A DNA stretch of 16,109 nucleotides, from NCBI GenBank assembly GCA_028287225.1, contig JAQBPZ010000360.1, forward strand, positions 1 through 16,109, given 5' to 3'. Origin of the DNA: Gemmatimonadota bacterium (GTDB lineage: Bacteria > Gemmatimonadota > Gemmatimonadetes > Gemmatimonadales > Gemmatimonadaceae). This document shows, in pieces, positions 1 through 7,946 of this stretch. The position numbers and the translations under genes were made by a program. The notes under the pieces were generated by a model. That model did not search any database. It had not been told where the DNA came from and worked only from the letters and a program-made list of their open reading frames with translations. Positions within the stretch are counted from its first letter, which is position 1. Each line of letters begins with the position of its first letter.

Positions 1-2385
1 GCGCTGCAGCGGCAGGCCGGATCGCCGGCCGACTTCGGCCGCGTGGCGGTGGACGATCCGGCGGTGGACCACTGGACGGTGGCGGTGAGCTTCGACGAGG
101 AGGAGCTGGCCACGGCCGCGATTCGCGGCGCGGCCCGGGTGCTGCGCGACTGCCTGCGCGGCGACGATCCGGAGATCGCCGAGCTGGTGGCGGACCTCAC
201 GCGGCGCTACGACCGCGCGCGCCCGGGCCCCACCTCCATGGTGATGATCCAGGAGGCGCGACGACGCGGCATCCCGGTCCGCCGCGATCCCGACAGCAGC
301 ATGGTCCAGCTCGGACTCGGCGTGACCCAGCGCCGCATGAAGTCCACGATGACGGACTTCACGAGCGTCATCGCCACCACCATCACGTCGGACAAGCACT
401 GGACCAAGTCGGTGCTGGAGCGCGTCGGGCTCGGCATCCCGAAGGGCGGCACGGCGCGCACGCTGGACGGGGCGCTGGAGGTGGCGCGGGAGATCGGCTT
501 CCCCCTGCTGCTCAAGCCGCTCGACGCCAACAATGGCCGCGGGATCTCGGGCCGCATCGACAGCATGGATGGCGTGCGGGAGGCGTGGCCGCTCGCGGTG
601 GCCGAGCATCCCACGGTCGTCATCGAGCGGTTCGCGGAAGGGAACGACCACCGCGTGGTGGTGGTGAACCGGCGCGTCGTCGCCTGCGTCGAACGGATCC
701 CGGCGCACGTGGTGGGCGACGGGGTACGCACCATCCGGGCGCTCGCCGAGGAGATCAACCTCGATCCCAACCGCAGCAAGACGAACCCGAGCTGCTCGCT
801 CGCGCCCCTCCCCCTGGAGACCCACACGGAGCGCTTCCTCGCGCGCGGTGGCCGGACGCTGGACAGCGTGCCGGCGGCGGGCGAGTGCGTGTTCCTGCGC
901 GCCACGGCCAACATCTCCACCGGCGGCACGGCCATCGACCGCACCGACGAGATCCACCCGGTCAACCGCGCGCTCTGCGAGCTCGCCGCCGGCGCGGTCG
1001 GCCTGGACATCGCGGGCCTCGACGTGCTCACGCCGGACATCTCGGTGCCCTTCCAGCAGAACGGTGCGGTGGTGATCGAGGTGAACGCGTCGCCCGGCAT
1101 CCGCATGCACACGCACCCGGACAACGGCATCCCGCGCGACGTGCCGGGCGCGATCATGGACATGCTCTATCCGCCGGGCGCGCCCACGACGATCCCCGTG
1201 ATCGCGGTGACCGGCACCAACGGCAAGACCACGACGACGCGGCTGATCGCGCACCTCTTCCGGCGCGCGGGGCGCGCCGTCGGCTACACCACGACCGACG
1301 GCGTCTACTTCCAGGAGCTGCAGCTGCTGGAGGGCGACCTGACGGGTCCCTTCGCCGCGAACATCGTCCTGTCGCACCCGGACGTGGAGGTCGCGGTGCT
1401 GGAGACGGCGCGCGGCGGCATCCTCAAGTCGGGACTCGGCTACGACGCGTGCGACGTGGCCGTGGTGCTCAACGTGTCGGCGGACCACCTTGGCCTTCGC
1501 GGCATCGAGACGGTGGAACAGCTCGCGGCGGTGAAGGCCGTGGTGCCCGGCGTCGCGAAGCCGGACGGCTACGCCGTGCTCAACGCCGATGATCCGCTCG
1601 TGTACGCGATGCGCGACGCCACGCCCGGCACCGTGGTGCTGTTCACCACGCGGCCGGCCGGCGCGAGCCCCCACGCCGACGCGCACCTCGCGCGGGGCGG
1701 CACGGTGGCGCGCATCGAGCAGGAGGACGGCGAGGAGCAGCTGGTCATCCACCACGCGGGCCAGCGGACGCGCGTCGCATCGGTGCGCGACGTGCCGCTC
1801 ACCTTCCAGGGCGCGGCGCGCTTCCAGCTGGAGAACATCCTTGCCGCCATCGCCGCGGCGCACGTGCAGGGGATGCCGGTGGAGCGCATCCGCGAGGGCC
1901 TGTGCTCGTTCACGCCGTCCGCGGCCAACACGCCGGGCCGCCTCAACGTGATCGAGACGTCGCGCGGCCGGGTCATCATCGACTACGCGCACAACGCGGC
2001 CGCCATCTCGGGGCTGCTCGACTTCATCGCGGCCACCCCCGCGGAGCAGCGCATCGCGGTGCTCGGCGTGCCGGGCGACCGGCGCGACGAGGACATCCGT
2101 GACGTCGCCCGGCGCGCGCTGAACGCCGACTACGTCGTGTTCAAGGAGCACCATGCCTACCGCCGTGGGCGCTACGCCGGGGAGGTCGCGACGCTCATGC
2201 GCGATGCCCTGATCGCGGCGGGGCACCCGGCCGACCGGGTGATCACCTTTGCGGAAGAGCACGACGCGGTGGCACACGCGGTGGGCCGCATGCGGCCGGG
2301 CAGCGTGGTCGCCATCACGGCGGACGATCCGGACGACGTCATGCGGCAGCTCGCACCTTATCTTGGGGAGGCGGCCGGCGGCTGA
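1..2385 (+). CDS. cphA: Cyanophycin synthetase CphA, 5'-truncated by the window edge
   Basis: Makes cyanophycin (multi-L-arginyl-poly-L-aspartate) by ATP-dependent addition of Asp to the backbone and Arg to the side chain; a cytoplasmic nitrogen/carbon reserve enzyme. The reading frame is open from base 1, so the gene begins upstream; 794 codons remain of a family length near 870-900, so about 80-100 N-terminal residues are missing. Seen: the tail of the N-terminal domain; an ATP-grasp domain with LLKPLDANNGRGIS (about 505-546), VIERFAEGNDHRV and VIEVNASPGI; then a Mur-ligase-type domain with P-loop VTGTNGKTTTT (from 1207), the CphA-typical VLETARGGILKSGLGYD, and the C-terminal DYAHNAAAISGLLDF. 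Both catalytic halves look intact. No cyanophycinase gene lies downstream in the window. An internal GTG at 43 is not the true start, because homology continues upstream of it. Confidence 0.95.
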   Translation, partial: ALQRQAGSPADFGRVAVDDPAVDHWTVAVSFDEEELATAAIRGAARVLRDCLRGDDPEIAELVADLTRRYDRARPGPTSMVMIQEARRRGIPVRRDPDSSMVQLGLGVTQRRMKSTMTDFTSVIATTITSDKHWTKSVLERVGLGIPKGGTARTLDGALEVAREIGFPLLLKPLDANNGRGISGRIDSMDGVREAWPLAVAEHPTVVIERFAEGNDHRVVVVNRRVVACVERIPAHVVGDGVRTIRALAEEINLDPNRSKTNPSCSLAPLPLETHTERFLARGGRTLDSVPAAGECVFLRATANISTGGTAIDRTDEIHPVNRALCELAAGAVGLDIAGLDVLTPDISVPFQQNGAVVIEVNASPGIRMHTHPDNGIPRDVPGAIMDMLYPPGAPTTIPVIAVTGTNGKTTTTRLIAHLFRRAGRAVGYTTTDGVYFQELQLLEGDLTGPFAANIVLSHPDVEVAVLETARGGILKSGLGYDACDVAVVLNVSADHLGLRGIETVEQLAAVKAVVPGVAKPDGYAVLNADDPLVYAMRDATPGTVVLFTTRPAGASPHADAHLARGGTVARIEQEDGEEQLVIHHAGQRTRVASVRDVPLTFQGAARFQLENILAAIAAAHVQGMPVERIREGLCSFTPSAANTPGRLNVIETSRGRVIIDYAHNAAAISGLLDFIAATPAEQRIAVLGVPGDRRDEDIRDVARRALNADYVVFKEHHAYRRGRYAGEVATLMRDALIAAGHPADRVITFAEEHDAVAHAVGRMRPGSVVAITADDPDDVMRQLAPYLGEAAGG

Positions 2386-2432
2386 CCTCGCCCACCGAAC
2401 CTCCGCGTCACCTGACACCGATCCCTCACCTC

Positions 2433-3416
2433 ATGCACACTCGTCGCCTCGGACGCACCGGTCCCACAGTCTCCGCACTCGGCCTGGGCTGCATGGGGAT
2501 GTCCGACTTCTACGGCCCGGCCGACGAATCGGAGAGCATCGCCACCATCCACGCCGCGCTGGAGCAGGGGATCACCCTGCTCGACACCGGTGACTTCTAC
2601 GGGATGGGGCACAACGAGATGCTGCTGGGGCACGCCCTGCGCGACGTCCCCCGCGACCGGTACCAGCTGAGCGTGAAGTTCGGCGCGCAGCGCGGGCCCG
2701 ATGGTGCCTGGATCGGCTACGACGCGCGCCCCGCGGCGGTGAAGACCGCGCTCGCCTATTCGCTGCGGCGGCTCGGTACCGACTACATCGACATCTATCG
2801 CCCCGCGCGGCTCGACCCGAGCGTGCCCATCGAGGACACCATCGGCGCGATCGCCGACATGGTGCGCGCGGGCTACGTGCGCCACATCGGGCTCTCCGAG
2901 GTCGGCGCGGAGTCCATCCGCCGCGCGCACGCCGTCCACGCGATCGTGGACCTGCAGATCGAGTACGCCATCATCTCGCGCGGGGTGGAGCGCGCCATCC
3001 TCCCCACGCTCCGCGAGCTCGGCATCGCGGTCACCGCGTACGGGGTGCTGTCGCGCGGCCTGCTCAGCGAGCGCGCCGCCAGCGTGGCGGCGTCGCGCAG
3101 CCGCTTCCCGCGCTTCCAGGGTGAGAACCTGCGGCACAACCTCACGCTCGTGGAGGCGCTCGGCGCGATCGCGCGCGAGAAGGGCGCCACGGTGGCGCAG
3201 CTCGCGATCGCGTGGGTCGCGTCGCGTGGCGACGACATCCTTCCGCTGGTCGGGGCGCGGCGGCGAGACCGGCTTGCCGAGGCCCTGGGCGCGCTCGACG
3301 TCCACCTCACCGACGACGACCTGGCGCGCATCGACCGCGCCGTGCCGGCCGGCGCCGCGAAGGGCGAGCGGTACGACGCCCACGCGCTCGCGGCGCTCGA
3401 CAGCGAGCGCGCCTGA
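2433..3416 (+). CDS. Aldo/keto reductase, catalytic His replaced
   Basis: 327-residue TIM-barrel oxidoreductase of the aldo/keto reductase superfamily, expected to bind NADP(H) in the cytoplasm; substrate unknown. Seen: N-terminal RRLGRTGPTVSALGLGCMGM, the Asp/Tyr active-site segment LLDTGDFYG (D51, Y56), the Lys in LSVKFG (K82), and a C-terminal cofactor segment GARRRDRLAEALGAL (about 275-288). The family normally carries a catalytic His in a motif like DLYxxHRxDP; here the aligned segment reads DIYRPARLDP, so Ala (A125) stands where His is expected. This may be an atypical subgroup with altered chemistry or a binding role. The ATG start at 2433 lies 47 bases after cphA and begins the canonical N-terminus. 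The stop codon overlaps the next gene's ATG by one base (TGATG), which suggests translational coupling. Confidence 0.9.
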   Translation: MHTRRLGRTGPTVSALGLGCMGMSDFYGPADESESIATIHAALEQGITLLDTGDFYGMGHNEMLLGHALRDVPRDRYQLSVKFGAQRGPDGAWIGYDARPAAVKTALAYSLRRLGTDYIDIYRPARLDPSVPIEDTIGAIADMVRAGYVRHIGLSEVGAESIRRAHAVHAIVDLQIEYAIISRGVERAILPTLRELGIAVTAYGVLSRGLLSERAASVAASRSRFPRFQGENLRHNLTLVEALGAIAREKGATVAQLAIAWVASRGDDILPLVGARRRDRLAEALGALDVHLTDDDLARIDRAVPAGAAKGERYDAHALAALDSERA

Positions 3417-4255
3417 TGCGCCGCATCGTCACGGTCCTGGCGGGCGCGCTGGCGCTCGCGTCGTGCGCCCTCGCCGGACGGACAGCGCCGCCGGCCACCG
3501 AGGTGTACGCGCTGCGCTACGGCACGCTGTCGCGGTTCCCGGTGTCGGCGCTCATCGCCGACGCCGACACCGCGCGGCGCCTCGACATCGCGCTGATGAT
3601 CTGGGCCATCCGCCGTCCGGACGGGCACACCGTGCTCGTGGACGCCGGATTCTATCGCGACCGCTTCATGCAGCGGTGGAAGCCCGCGGACTACGTCCGC
3701 CCCGATTCCGCGGTCCGCGCGATCGGCCTGCGGCCCGAGGAGATCACCGACATCATCGTGTCGCATGTCCATTGGGATCACATGGACGGCGTGGACCTGT
3801 TCCCCAACGCGACGATCTGGATCCAGCGCGCGGAGTACGAGCATCACGTCGGCGAGGCCGGACAGGTGCGGGACCGGGCCGTGGACTCGCTGGATGCGGC
3901 GATGCTCGCCAGCCTGCGCCGCGCCGGACGCGTGCGACTGCTGGAGGGCGACAGCGCCGAGGTGCTCCCCGGGATCCGGGTGTACACGGGCGGGCGGCAC
4001 ACCTGGGCGTCGCAGTACGCCGGCGTGGAGACCGCGCAGGGCACCGTGATCCTCGCGTCGGACAACGTGTACCTGTACGAGAACCTGGAGCACGGCGTGC
4101 CGATCGCCCAGACGCTGGACCGCGCGTCGAACCTCGCGGCGCAGGCGCGCATGCGCCGCCTGGCGGGAAGCCCGCGCCTCATCGTGCCCGGTCACGATCC
4201 GGCGGTCTTCGCGCGCTTCCCGTCGCCGGCCCGGGGCGTCGCCCGCATCGAGTAG
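3416..4255 (+). CDS. Metallo-beta-lactamase-fold hydrolase, predicted lipoprotein (AHL-lactonase-like)
   Basis: 279 residues. The MBL zinc motif is SHVHWDH (H117, H119, D121, H122), with further ligands likely H195 (GGRHTWAS), D216 (LASDN) and H260 (PGHDP). This is the complete dinuclear-zinc set of the family that includes N-acyl-homoserine lactonases and related lactone or ester hydrolases. The N-terminus MRRIVTVLAGALALASC ends in a lipobox (L-A-S-C17), so the enzyme is probably lipid-anchored outside the cytoplasmic membrane. The ATG at 3416 was chosen because it gives a proper lipoprotein signal and overlaps the reductase stop by one base; the frame stays open upstream, but a longer start would bury the signal peptide. 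The substrate is not determined; AHL lactonase is only the nearest well-known relative by motif pattern and size. Confidence 0.87.
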   Translation: MRRIVTVLAGALALASCALAGRTAPPATEVYALRYGTLSRFPVSALIADADTARRLDIALMIWAIRRPDGHTVLVDAGFYRDRFMQRWKPADYVRPDSAVRAIGLRPEEITDIIVSHVHWDHMDGVDLFPNATIWIQRAEYEHHVGEAGQVRDRAVDSLDAAMLASLRRAGRVRLLEGDSAEVLPGIRVYTGGRHTWASQYAGVETAQGTVILASDNVYLYENLEHGVPIAQTLDRASNLAAQARMRRLAGSPRLIVPGHDPAVFARFPSPARGVARIE

Positions 4256-4429
4256 GCGCGTCGGCCGCCCGCACACCGATCGGACCGGCGGTCCAACTCA
4301 ATTGTTTGTCGATGGTGCCCGTCGGCGTGCGGCAGCGACTCGCGGCACGAGCCCTGCTTCGGATGGCGCCGGCGCCGCCCGCCGGCCGGGCGCCTGGCCT
4401 GTCTCCCGACTCGCACTCGACCGCTGACG

Positions 4430-4714
4430 GTGCACGAGCTTCGACTCAAGCTGTTCATCGCAGGTGACTCGCCGCGCGCGCGCGATGCCGCGGCGAATCT
4501 GGCGCGCGCCTGCGAGCGGCTCGCGGACGGGCCTGCGCTGATCGAAACGGTGGACATCCTCATGGATCCGGATGCGGCCGACGAGTTCCGGGTGCTCACC
4601 ACCCCCACCGTCGTCCGGGTGTCTCCCACCCCCCGCCGGCGCGTGACCGGCGACCTGCGCGACATCACGCAGGTGCTCGCCGCGCTCGACCTCCATCTCC
4701 TCTCGCCGCCATGA
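4430..4714 (+). CDS. kaiB: KaiB family clock protein
   Basis: 94-residue protein with the KaiB thioredoxin-like pattern: LKLFIAGDSPRARDAAANL at the N-terminus, IETVDILMDPDAADEFRVL in the middle, then LTTPTVVRVSPTPRRRVTGDL (cis-Pro region P59, followed by the Arg-rich segment and GDL typical of KaiB). KaiB is known to switch fold, bind the phosphorylated KaiC ring and compete with output kinases. The length matches the family (about 100). The start is GTG at 4430; I see no convincing Shine-Dalgarno sequence, but this start gives the canonical KaiB N-terminus. The stop overlaps the kaiC start (ATGA, 4711-4714), so the two are probably co-translated. The 174 bases upstream (4256-4429) hold no gene and presumably the operon promoter. 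Confidence 0.92.
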   Translation: MHELRLKLFIAGDSPRARDAAANLARACERLADGPALIETVDILMDPDAADEFRVLTTPTVVRVSPTPRRRVTGDLRDITQVLAALDLHLLSPP

Positions 4715-6207
4715 GCCGCATGGTACCTCAGGGGATCGTCAAGCGTCGCACGGGCATCCCGGGATTCGACCTCATCTCCGAGGGCGGGCTCCCCGCGGCA
4801 CGCGCCACCCTGATTGCCGGCACCGCCGGCAGCGCGAAGACGATCTTCGCCGCCCAGTTCCTCGTCTCCGGGATCGTCAACGACGACGAGGCCGGCGTGT
4901 TCGTGAGCTTCGAGGACCGGGTGGAGGACATCCGCGCCAACATGCTCAGCTTCGGCTGGGACATCGCCGCCTGGGAGAAGCGGAAGAAGTGGGTCTTCGT
5001 CGACGCCGCCCCCGATCCCGAGGAGCCCACGGCGGTCGTCGGCGGCTTCGACCTGAGCGCCCTGCTCGCGCGCATCGAGCGGGCCGTGAAGCAGTCGGGG
5101 GCCACGCGCGTCTCCCTCGACTCGCTCAACGCCCTCTTCGTGCAGTTCGCCGAGCATCCGCTGCTCCGCGCGGAGCTGTTCCGCATCACCACCACCCTCA
5201 AGCGCCTGGGCGTGACGGTGCTGTTCACCGCCGAGCGGCTCGACGACTACGGGGAGGTCACGCGCCACGGCGTGGAGGAGTTCGTCGCCGACAACGTCGT
5301 CATCCTGCGCAACCTGCTCCAGAACGAGCGTCGCCGGCGGACGATCGAGATCCTCAAGCTGCGCGGCGCGAGCCACGAGCGCGGCGAATACCCCTTCACC
5401 ATCACCTCGCGCGACGGCATCGTCGTGATTCCGCTCTCCGGGATCGAGCTGACGCAGTCGTCGTCCACCAAGCGCGTGACGTCGGGCATCAAGCGCCTCG
5501 ACGAGATGTGCGGCGGCGGGTTCTTTCGCGACTCCATCACCCTCGTGTCGGGCGCCACCGGCACGGGGAAGACCCTGCTCGTCACGCAGTTCATGGCCGG
5601 CGGGTTCAAGGCCGGCGAGCGCTGCGTCCTCTTCGCCTTCGAGGAGAGCAAGGACCAGCTCTTCCGCAACGCGGCGGCCTGGGGCTACGACTTCGCGACC
5701 ATGGAGACGGACGGGCGCCTCCTGGTGGTGAACCGCTACCCGCACGCGATGGCCATGGAAGACCACCTCGTGCAGATGCAGCAGGTCATCGCCGACTTCA
5801 AGCCGAATCGCGTGGCCGTGGACAGCCTCTCCGCCCTGGAGCGGGTGTCGTCCATCCGCAGCTTCCGCGAGTTCGTCATCGCGCTCACCAGCTACCTCAA
5901 GAAGCACGAGATGGTGGGCCTCTTCACCTCCACCACCCCCAACCTCCTGGGTGGCGGCTCGGTGACGGAGAAGCACATCTCCACCCTCACGGATTCCATC
6001 ATCCTGCTGCGCTACGTGGAGGCGTACGGCGACATGCTGCGCAGCATCAACGTGCTCAAGATGCGTGGCTCCGTGCACGACGGATCGCTCCGCCAGTACA
6101 GCATCGACGGCCGGGGGATGCACATCGGGGAGCCGTTCCGGCACGTGCAGGGGATCCTCTCCGGCGAGCCACACCTCGACGACGATGGCTCGCGAGACGA
6201 CGTCTAG
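4711..6207 (+). CDS. kaiC: KaiC circadian clock ATPase/autokinase
   Basis: 498-residue tandem RecA-like protein. CI domain (about 10-245): Walker A GTAGSAKT (37-44, Ala in place of the usual Gly before Lys), FED (E68-D69) where classical KaiC has two Glu, Walker B VSLDS (D137). CII domain (about 255-485): Walker A GATGTGKT (281-288), catalytic FEE (E311-E312), Walker B VAVDS (D371). The autophosphorylation segment SVTEKHISTLTD keeps counterparts of cyanobacterial T426, S431 and T432 at T419, S424 and T425. The protein ends in GEPHLDDDGSRDDV and lacks the long C-terminal A-loop and tail that bind KaiA. Expected to be a hexameric ATPase and autokinase/autophosphatase that drives a phosphorylation timer. 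It overlaps kaiB by 4 nt and the downstream kinase by 23 nt, a tight co-expressed unit. Confidence 0.96.
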   Translation: MSRMVPQGIVKRRTGIPGFDLISEGGLPAARATLIAGTAGSAKTIFAAQFLVSGIVNDDEAGVFVSFEDRVEDIRANMLSFGWDIAAWEKRKKWVFVDAAPDPEEPTAVVGGFDLSALLARIERAVKQSGATRVSLDSLNALFVQFAEHPLLRAELFRITTTLKRLGVTVLFTAERLDDYGEVTRHGVEEFVADNVVILRNLLQNERRRRTIEILKLRGASHERGEYPFTITSRDGIVVIPLSGIELTQSSSTKRVTSGIKRLDEMCGGGFFRDSITLVSGATGTGKTLLVTQFMAGGFKAGERCVLFAFEESKDQLFRNAAAWGYDFATMETDGRLLVVNRYPHAMAMEDHLVQMQQVIADFKPNRVAVDSLSALERVSSIRSFREFVIALTSYLKKHEMVGLFTSTTPNLLGGGSVTEKHISTLTDSIILLRYVEAYGDMLRSINVLKMRGSVHDGSLRQYSIDGRGMHIGEPFRHVQGILSGEPHLDDDGSRDDV

Positions 6208-7930
6208 CCCCCCGACGCCGGACGCAGCGGACGCGCCGGCCGCCGACGAGCGCCGCCGGCGCGACCGCCGCGCGGCGGGGTCGCGCTCGTCGCAGGCGAT
6301 GCTGCGCCAGATCGTGGAGCGGCTGGCCGACGGCATCGTCATCGTGGGGGCCGACGGGCGCATCCGCTTCGCGAACCCGGCCGCCGAGCGGCTCTTCGGC
6401 CGGTCGTCCGCGGAGCTGATCGGGCAGGAGTTCGGCTATCCGCTGGCCGCGACGGAGCCGGCGGAGATCGAGATCATCCGCCGCGGCACGGGCGTCGTCG
6501 TCGCCGACCTGCGCGTGGTGGACTCCATCTGGGACGGCGAGCCCGCCACGCTCGTCTCGCTGCGCGACGTGACGGATCGCAAGCAGGCCGAGGAGCGCGA
6601 ACGGCAGCTGGACCGCGAACGCGCCGCGCGTGCCGAAGCCGAGGCCGCGAACCAGGCCAAGTCCGAGTTCCTCGCGGTGATGAGCCACGAGCTCCGCACG
6701 CCGCTCAATGCGGTCCTCGGCTACGCCGAGCTGCTGGACCTCGGCGTGGCGGGGTCGCTCACCGCGGAGCAGCGCCAGCAGCTCGGCCGCATCACCGCGA
6801 GCGGGCGGCACCTGCTCGGCCTGGTCAACGAGATCCTGGACTTCGCCAAGATGGAGGCGGGCCGCCTCGTCGTGGAGCGCACGCCGGTCAGCGTGGCCGA
6901 TGCGGTGGACGCGGCCATCGTGCTCGCGCAGCCGCTGGCGGAGGCCCGCGGGCTCACCCTGGCAGTCCGGCCCGAGATCGGGCGCTCGCTGCAGTTCATC
7001 GGGGACCGGGAGCGAGTGCTCCAGATCCTCGCGAACCTGCTCTCCAACGCGGTGAAGTTCACGGCCTCCGGCGGCGACATCCACGTTGAGGTTGCCCAGA
7101 CCACGCACGTCGCGTCGCGTCACCTGCATGGCAGTGGGCCGTGGATCGTGATCAGGGTGGTCGACACCGGCATCGGGATTCCCCCCGAGCAGCAGGAGGC
7201 CATCTTCGCCCCCTTCGTGCAGGGGCAGGGTGGCCACACGCGCGAGCGGGACGGCACGGGACTCGGCCTCACGATCAGCCGGCGCCTCGCGCGGCTGATG
7301 CGCGGCGACCTCGTGGTGAGGAGCCTCGCCGGCCAGGGCTCCGAGTTCGCGCTGCTCCTGCCCGCGGCCGATCCGGCGGTGGAGCGCGCGTCGTCCGGCG
7401 ACCCGGCCGAGGGTGATGCGCTGCCGCTGAACCTCGTGCCGCGCACGCGCGGGCTCGCGGCGGTGGGCGACGCGCTGCTGCACGAGACCGAGGCGATCCT
7501 CGACGGCTTCGTCGCCCAGATGCGGCGCGACCCGGCGATGCCGGGCGCGGGGACGCTCCGCTCGTCGCAGCTGATGGACCACGTGGGCACGATGCTGGCG
7601 GACATCTCGTCGGCATTGATCACGCTGGACGAGGCCGACGGCGCCCCCTCCGCGCTCCTGCACGACTGCGCGGACATCCAGCGGCTGATCGCCGACCGTC
7701 ACGGGCTCCAGCGCGCCCGGCTCGGCTGGACCGTGGAGGCGCTCCAGCGCGAGTGCACGATCCTGCACGACGAAGTGCATCGCGCCATGCACCGCTGCTT
7801 CCACGACCCCGCGAGCGCGCCGCAGTTCGAGGAAGCCATGGCGGTCATCAAGCGCTACCTCGAGCAGGCGCTGGAGACCTCGCGCCGGGCCCTTCAGCGC
7901 GCCACCCGGCAGGCGAGGTCGCCGCGCTGA
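6185..7930 (+). CDS. PAS sensor histidine kinase with C-terminal RsbRD-like domain, kaiBC-linked
   Basis: 581 residues, no membrane segment, so cytoplasmic. Order: basic, disordered N-terminus (1-35); PAS domain (about 38-130, ending SLRDVTDRKQAEE); coiled coil (130-160); HisKA domain with phospho-acceptor H168 in FLAVMSHELRTPLNAVLGY; HATPase_c with N-box LLSNAVKF (N288), G1 DTGIGIP (327-333), F box FAPFVQG and G2 DGTGLGLTIS (356-365); linker; then an alpha-helical C-terminal domain (about 425-570) resembling the RsbRD/RsbR-type N-terminal sensory fold, with LMDHVGTMLADI and RARLGWTVEALQREC. There is no receiver domain. The ATG at 6185 overlaps the kaiC end by 23 nt and was preferred because residues read from further upstream lie wholly inside kaiC. 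Position suggests it reads out KaiC/KaiB state, like SasA or LabHK, but it lacks SasA's KaiB-like N-terminal domain. No cognate response regulator is seen in the window. Confidence 0.93.
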   Translation: MARETTSSPPTPDAADAPAADERRRRDRRAAGSRSSQAMLRQIVERLADGIVIVGADGRIRFANPAAERLFGRSSAELIGQEFGYPLAATEPAEIEIIRRGTGVVVADLRVVDSIWDGEPATLVSLRDVTDRKQAEERERQLDRERAARAEAEAANQAKSEFLAVMSHELRTPLNAVLGYAELLDLGVAGSLTAEQRQQLGRITASGRHLLGLVNEILDFAKMEAGRLVVERTPVSVADAVDAAIVLAQPLAEARGLTLAVRPEIGRSLQFIGDRERVLQILANLLSNAVKFTASGGDIHVEVAQTTHVASRHLHGSGPWIVIRVVDTGIGIPPEQQEAIFAPFVQGQGGHTRERDGTGLGLTISRRLARLMRGDLVVRSLAGQGSEFALLLPAADPAVERASSGDPAEGDALPLNLVPRTRGLAAVGDALLHETEAILDGFVAQMRRDPAMPGAGTLRSSQLMDHVGTMLADISSALITLDEADGAPSALLHDCADIQRLIADRHGLQRARLGWTVEALQRECTILHDEVHRAMHRCFHDPASAPQFEEAMAVIKRYLEQALETSRRALQRATRQARSPR

Positions 7931-7946
7931 CCCGCGCCGCGCCGCC

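Noticed and set aside
1..42. Start of cphA at the GTG at 43
   Set aside because: The frame is open to base 1, and the residues before 43 (QRQAGSPADFGR) fit the CphA N-terminal domain, so the gene begins outside the window.
4282..4294. Small hairpin GGACC-GGC-GGTCC after the lactonase-like gene, as a terminator
   Set aside because: Only five pairs with no T-run; a stem this short is common by chance in GC-rich DNA.
6065..6184. An earlier start for the histidine kinase, inside kaiC
   Set aside because: The extra 40 residues are low-complexity Ser/Thr/Gly-rich shadow of kaiC coding sequence, and the ATG at 6185 gives a tight operon overlap.
4192..6363. A 723-codon open frame on the minus strand antisense to kaiC
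   Set aside because: It has no recognisable domain and lies wholly opposite kaiB/kaiC. Long antisense open frames are expected at this GC content, where third-position G/C suppresses stop codons.
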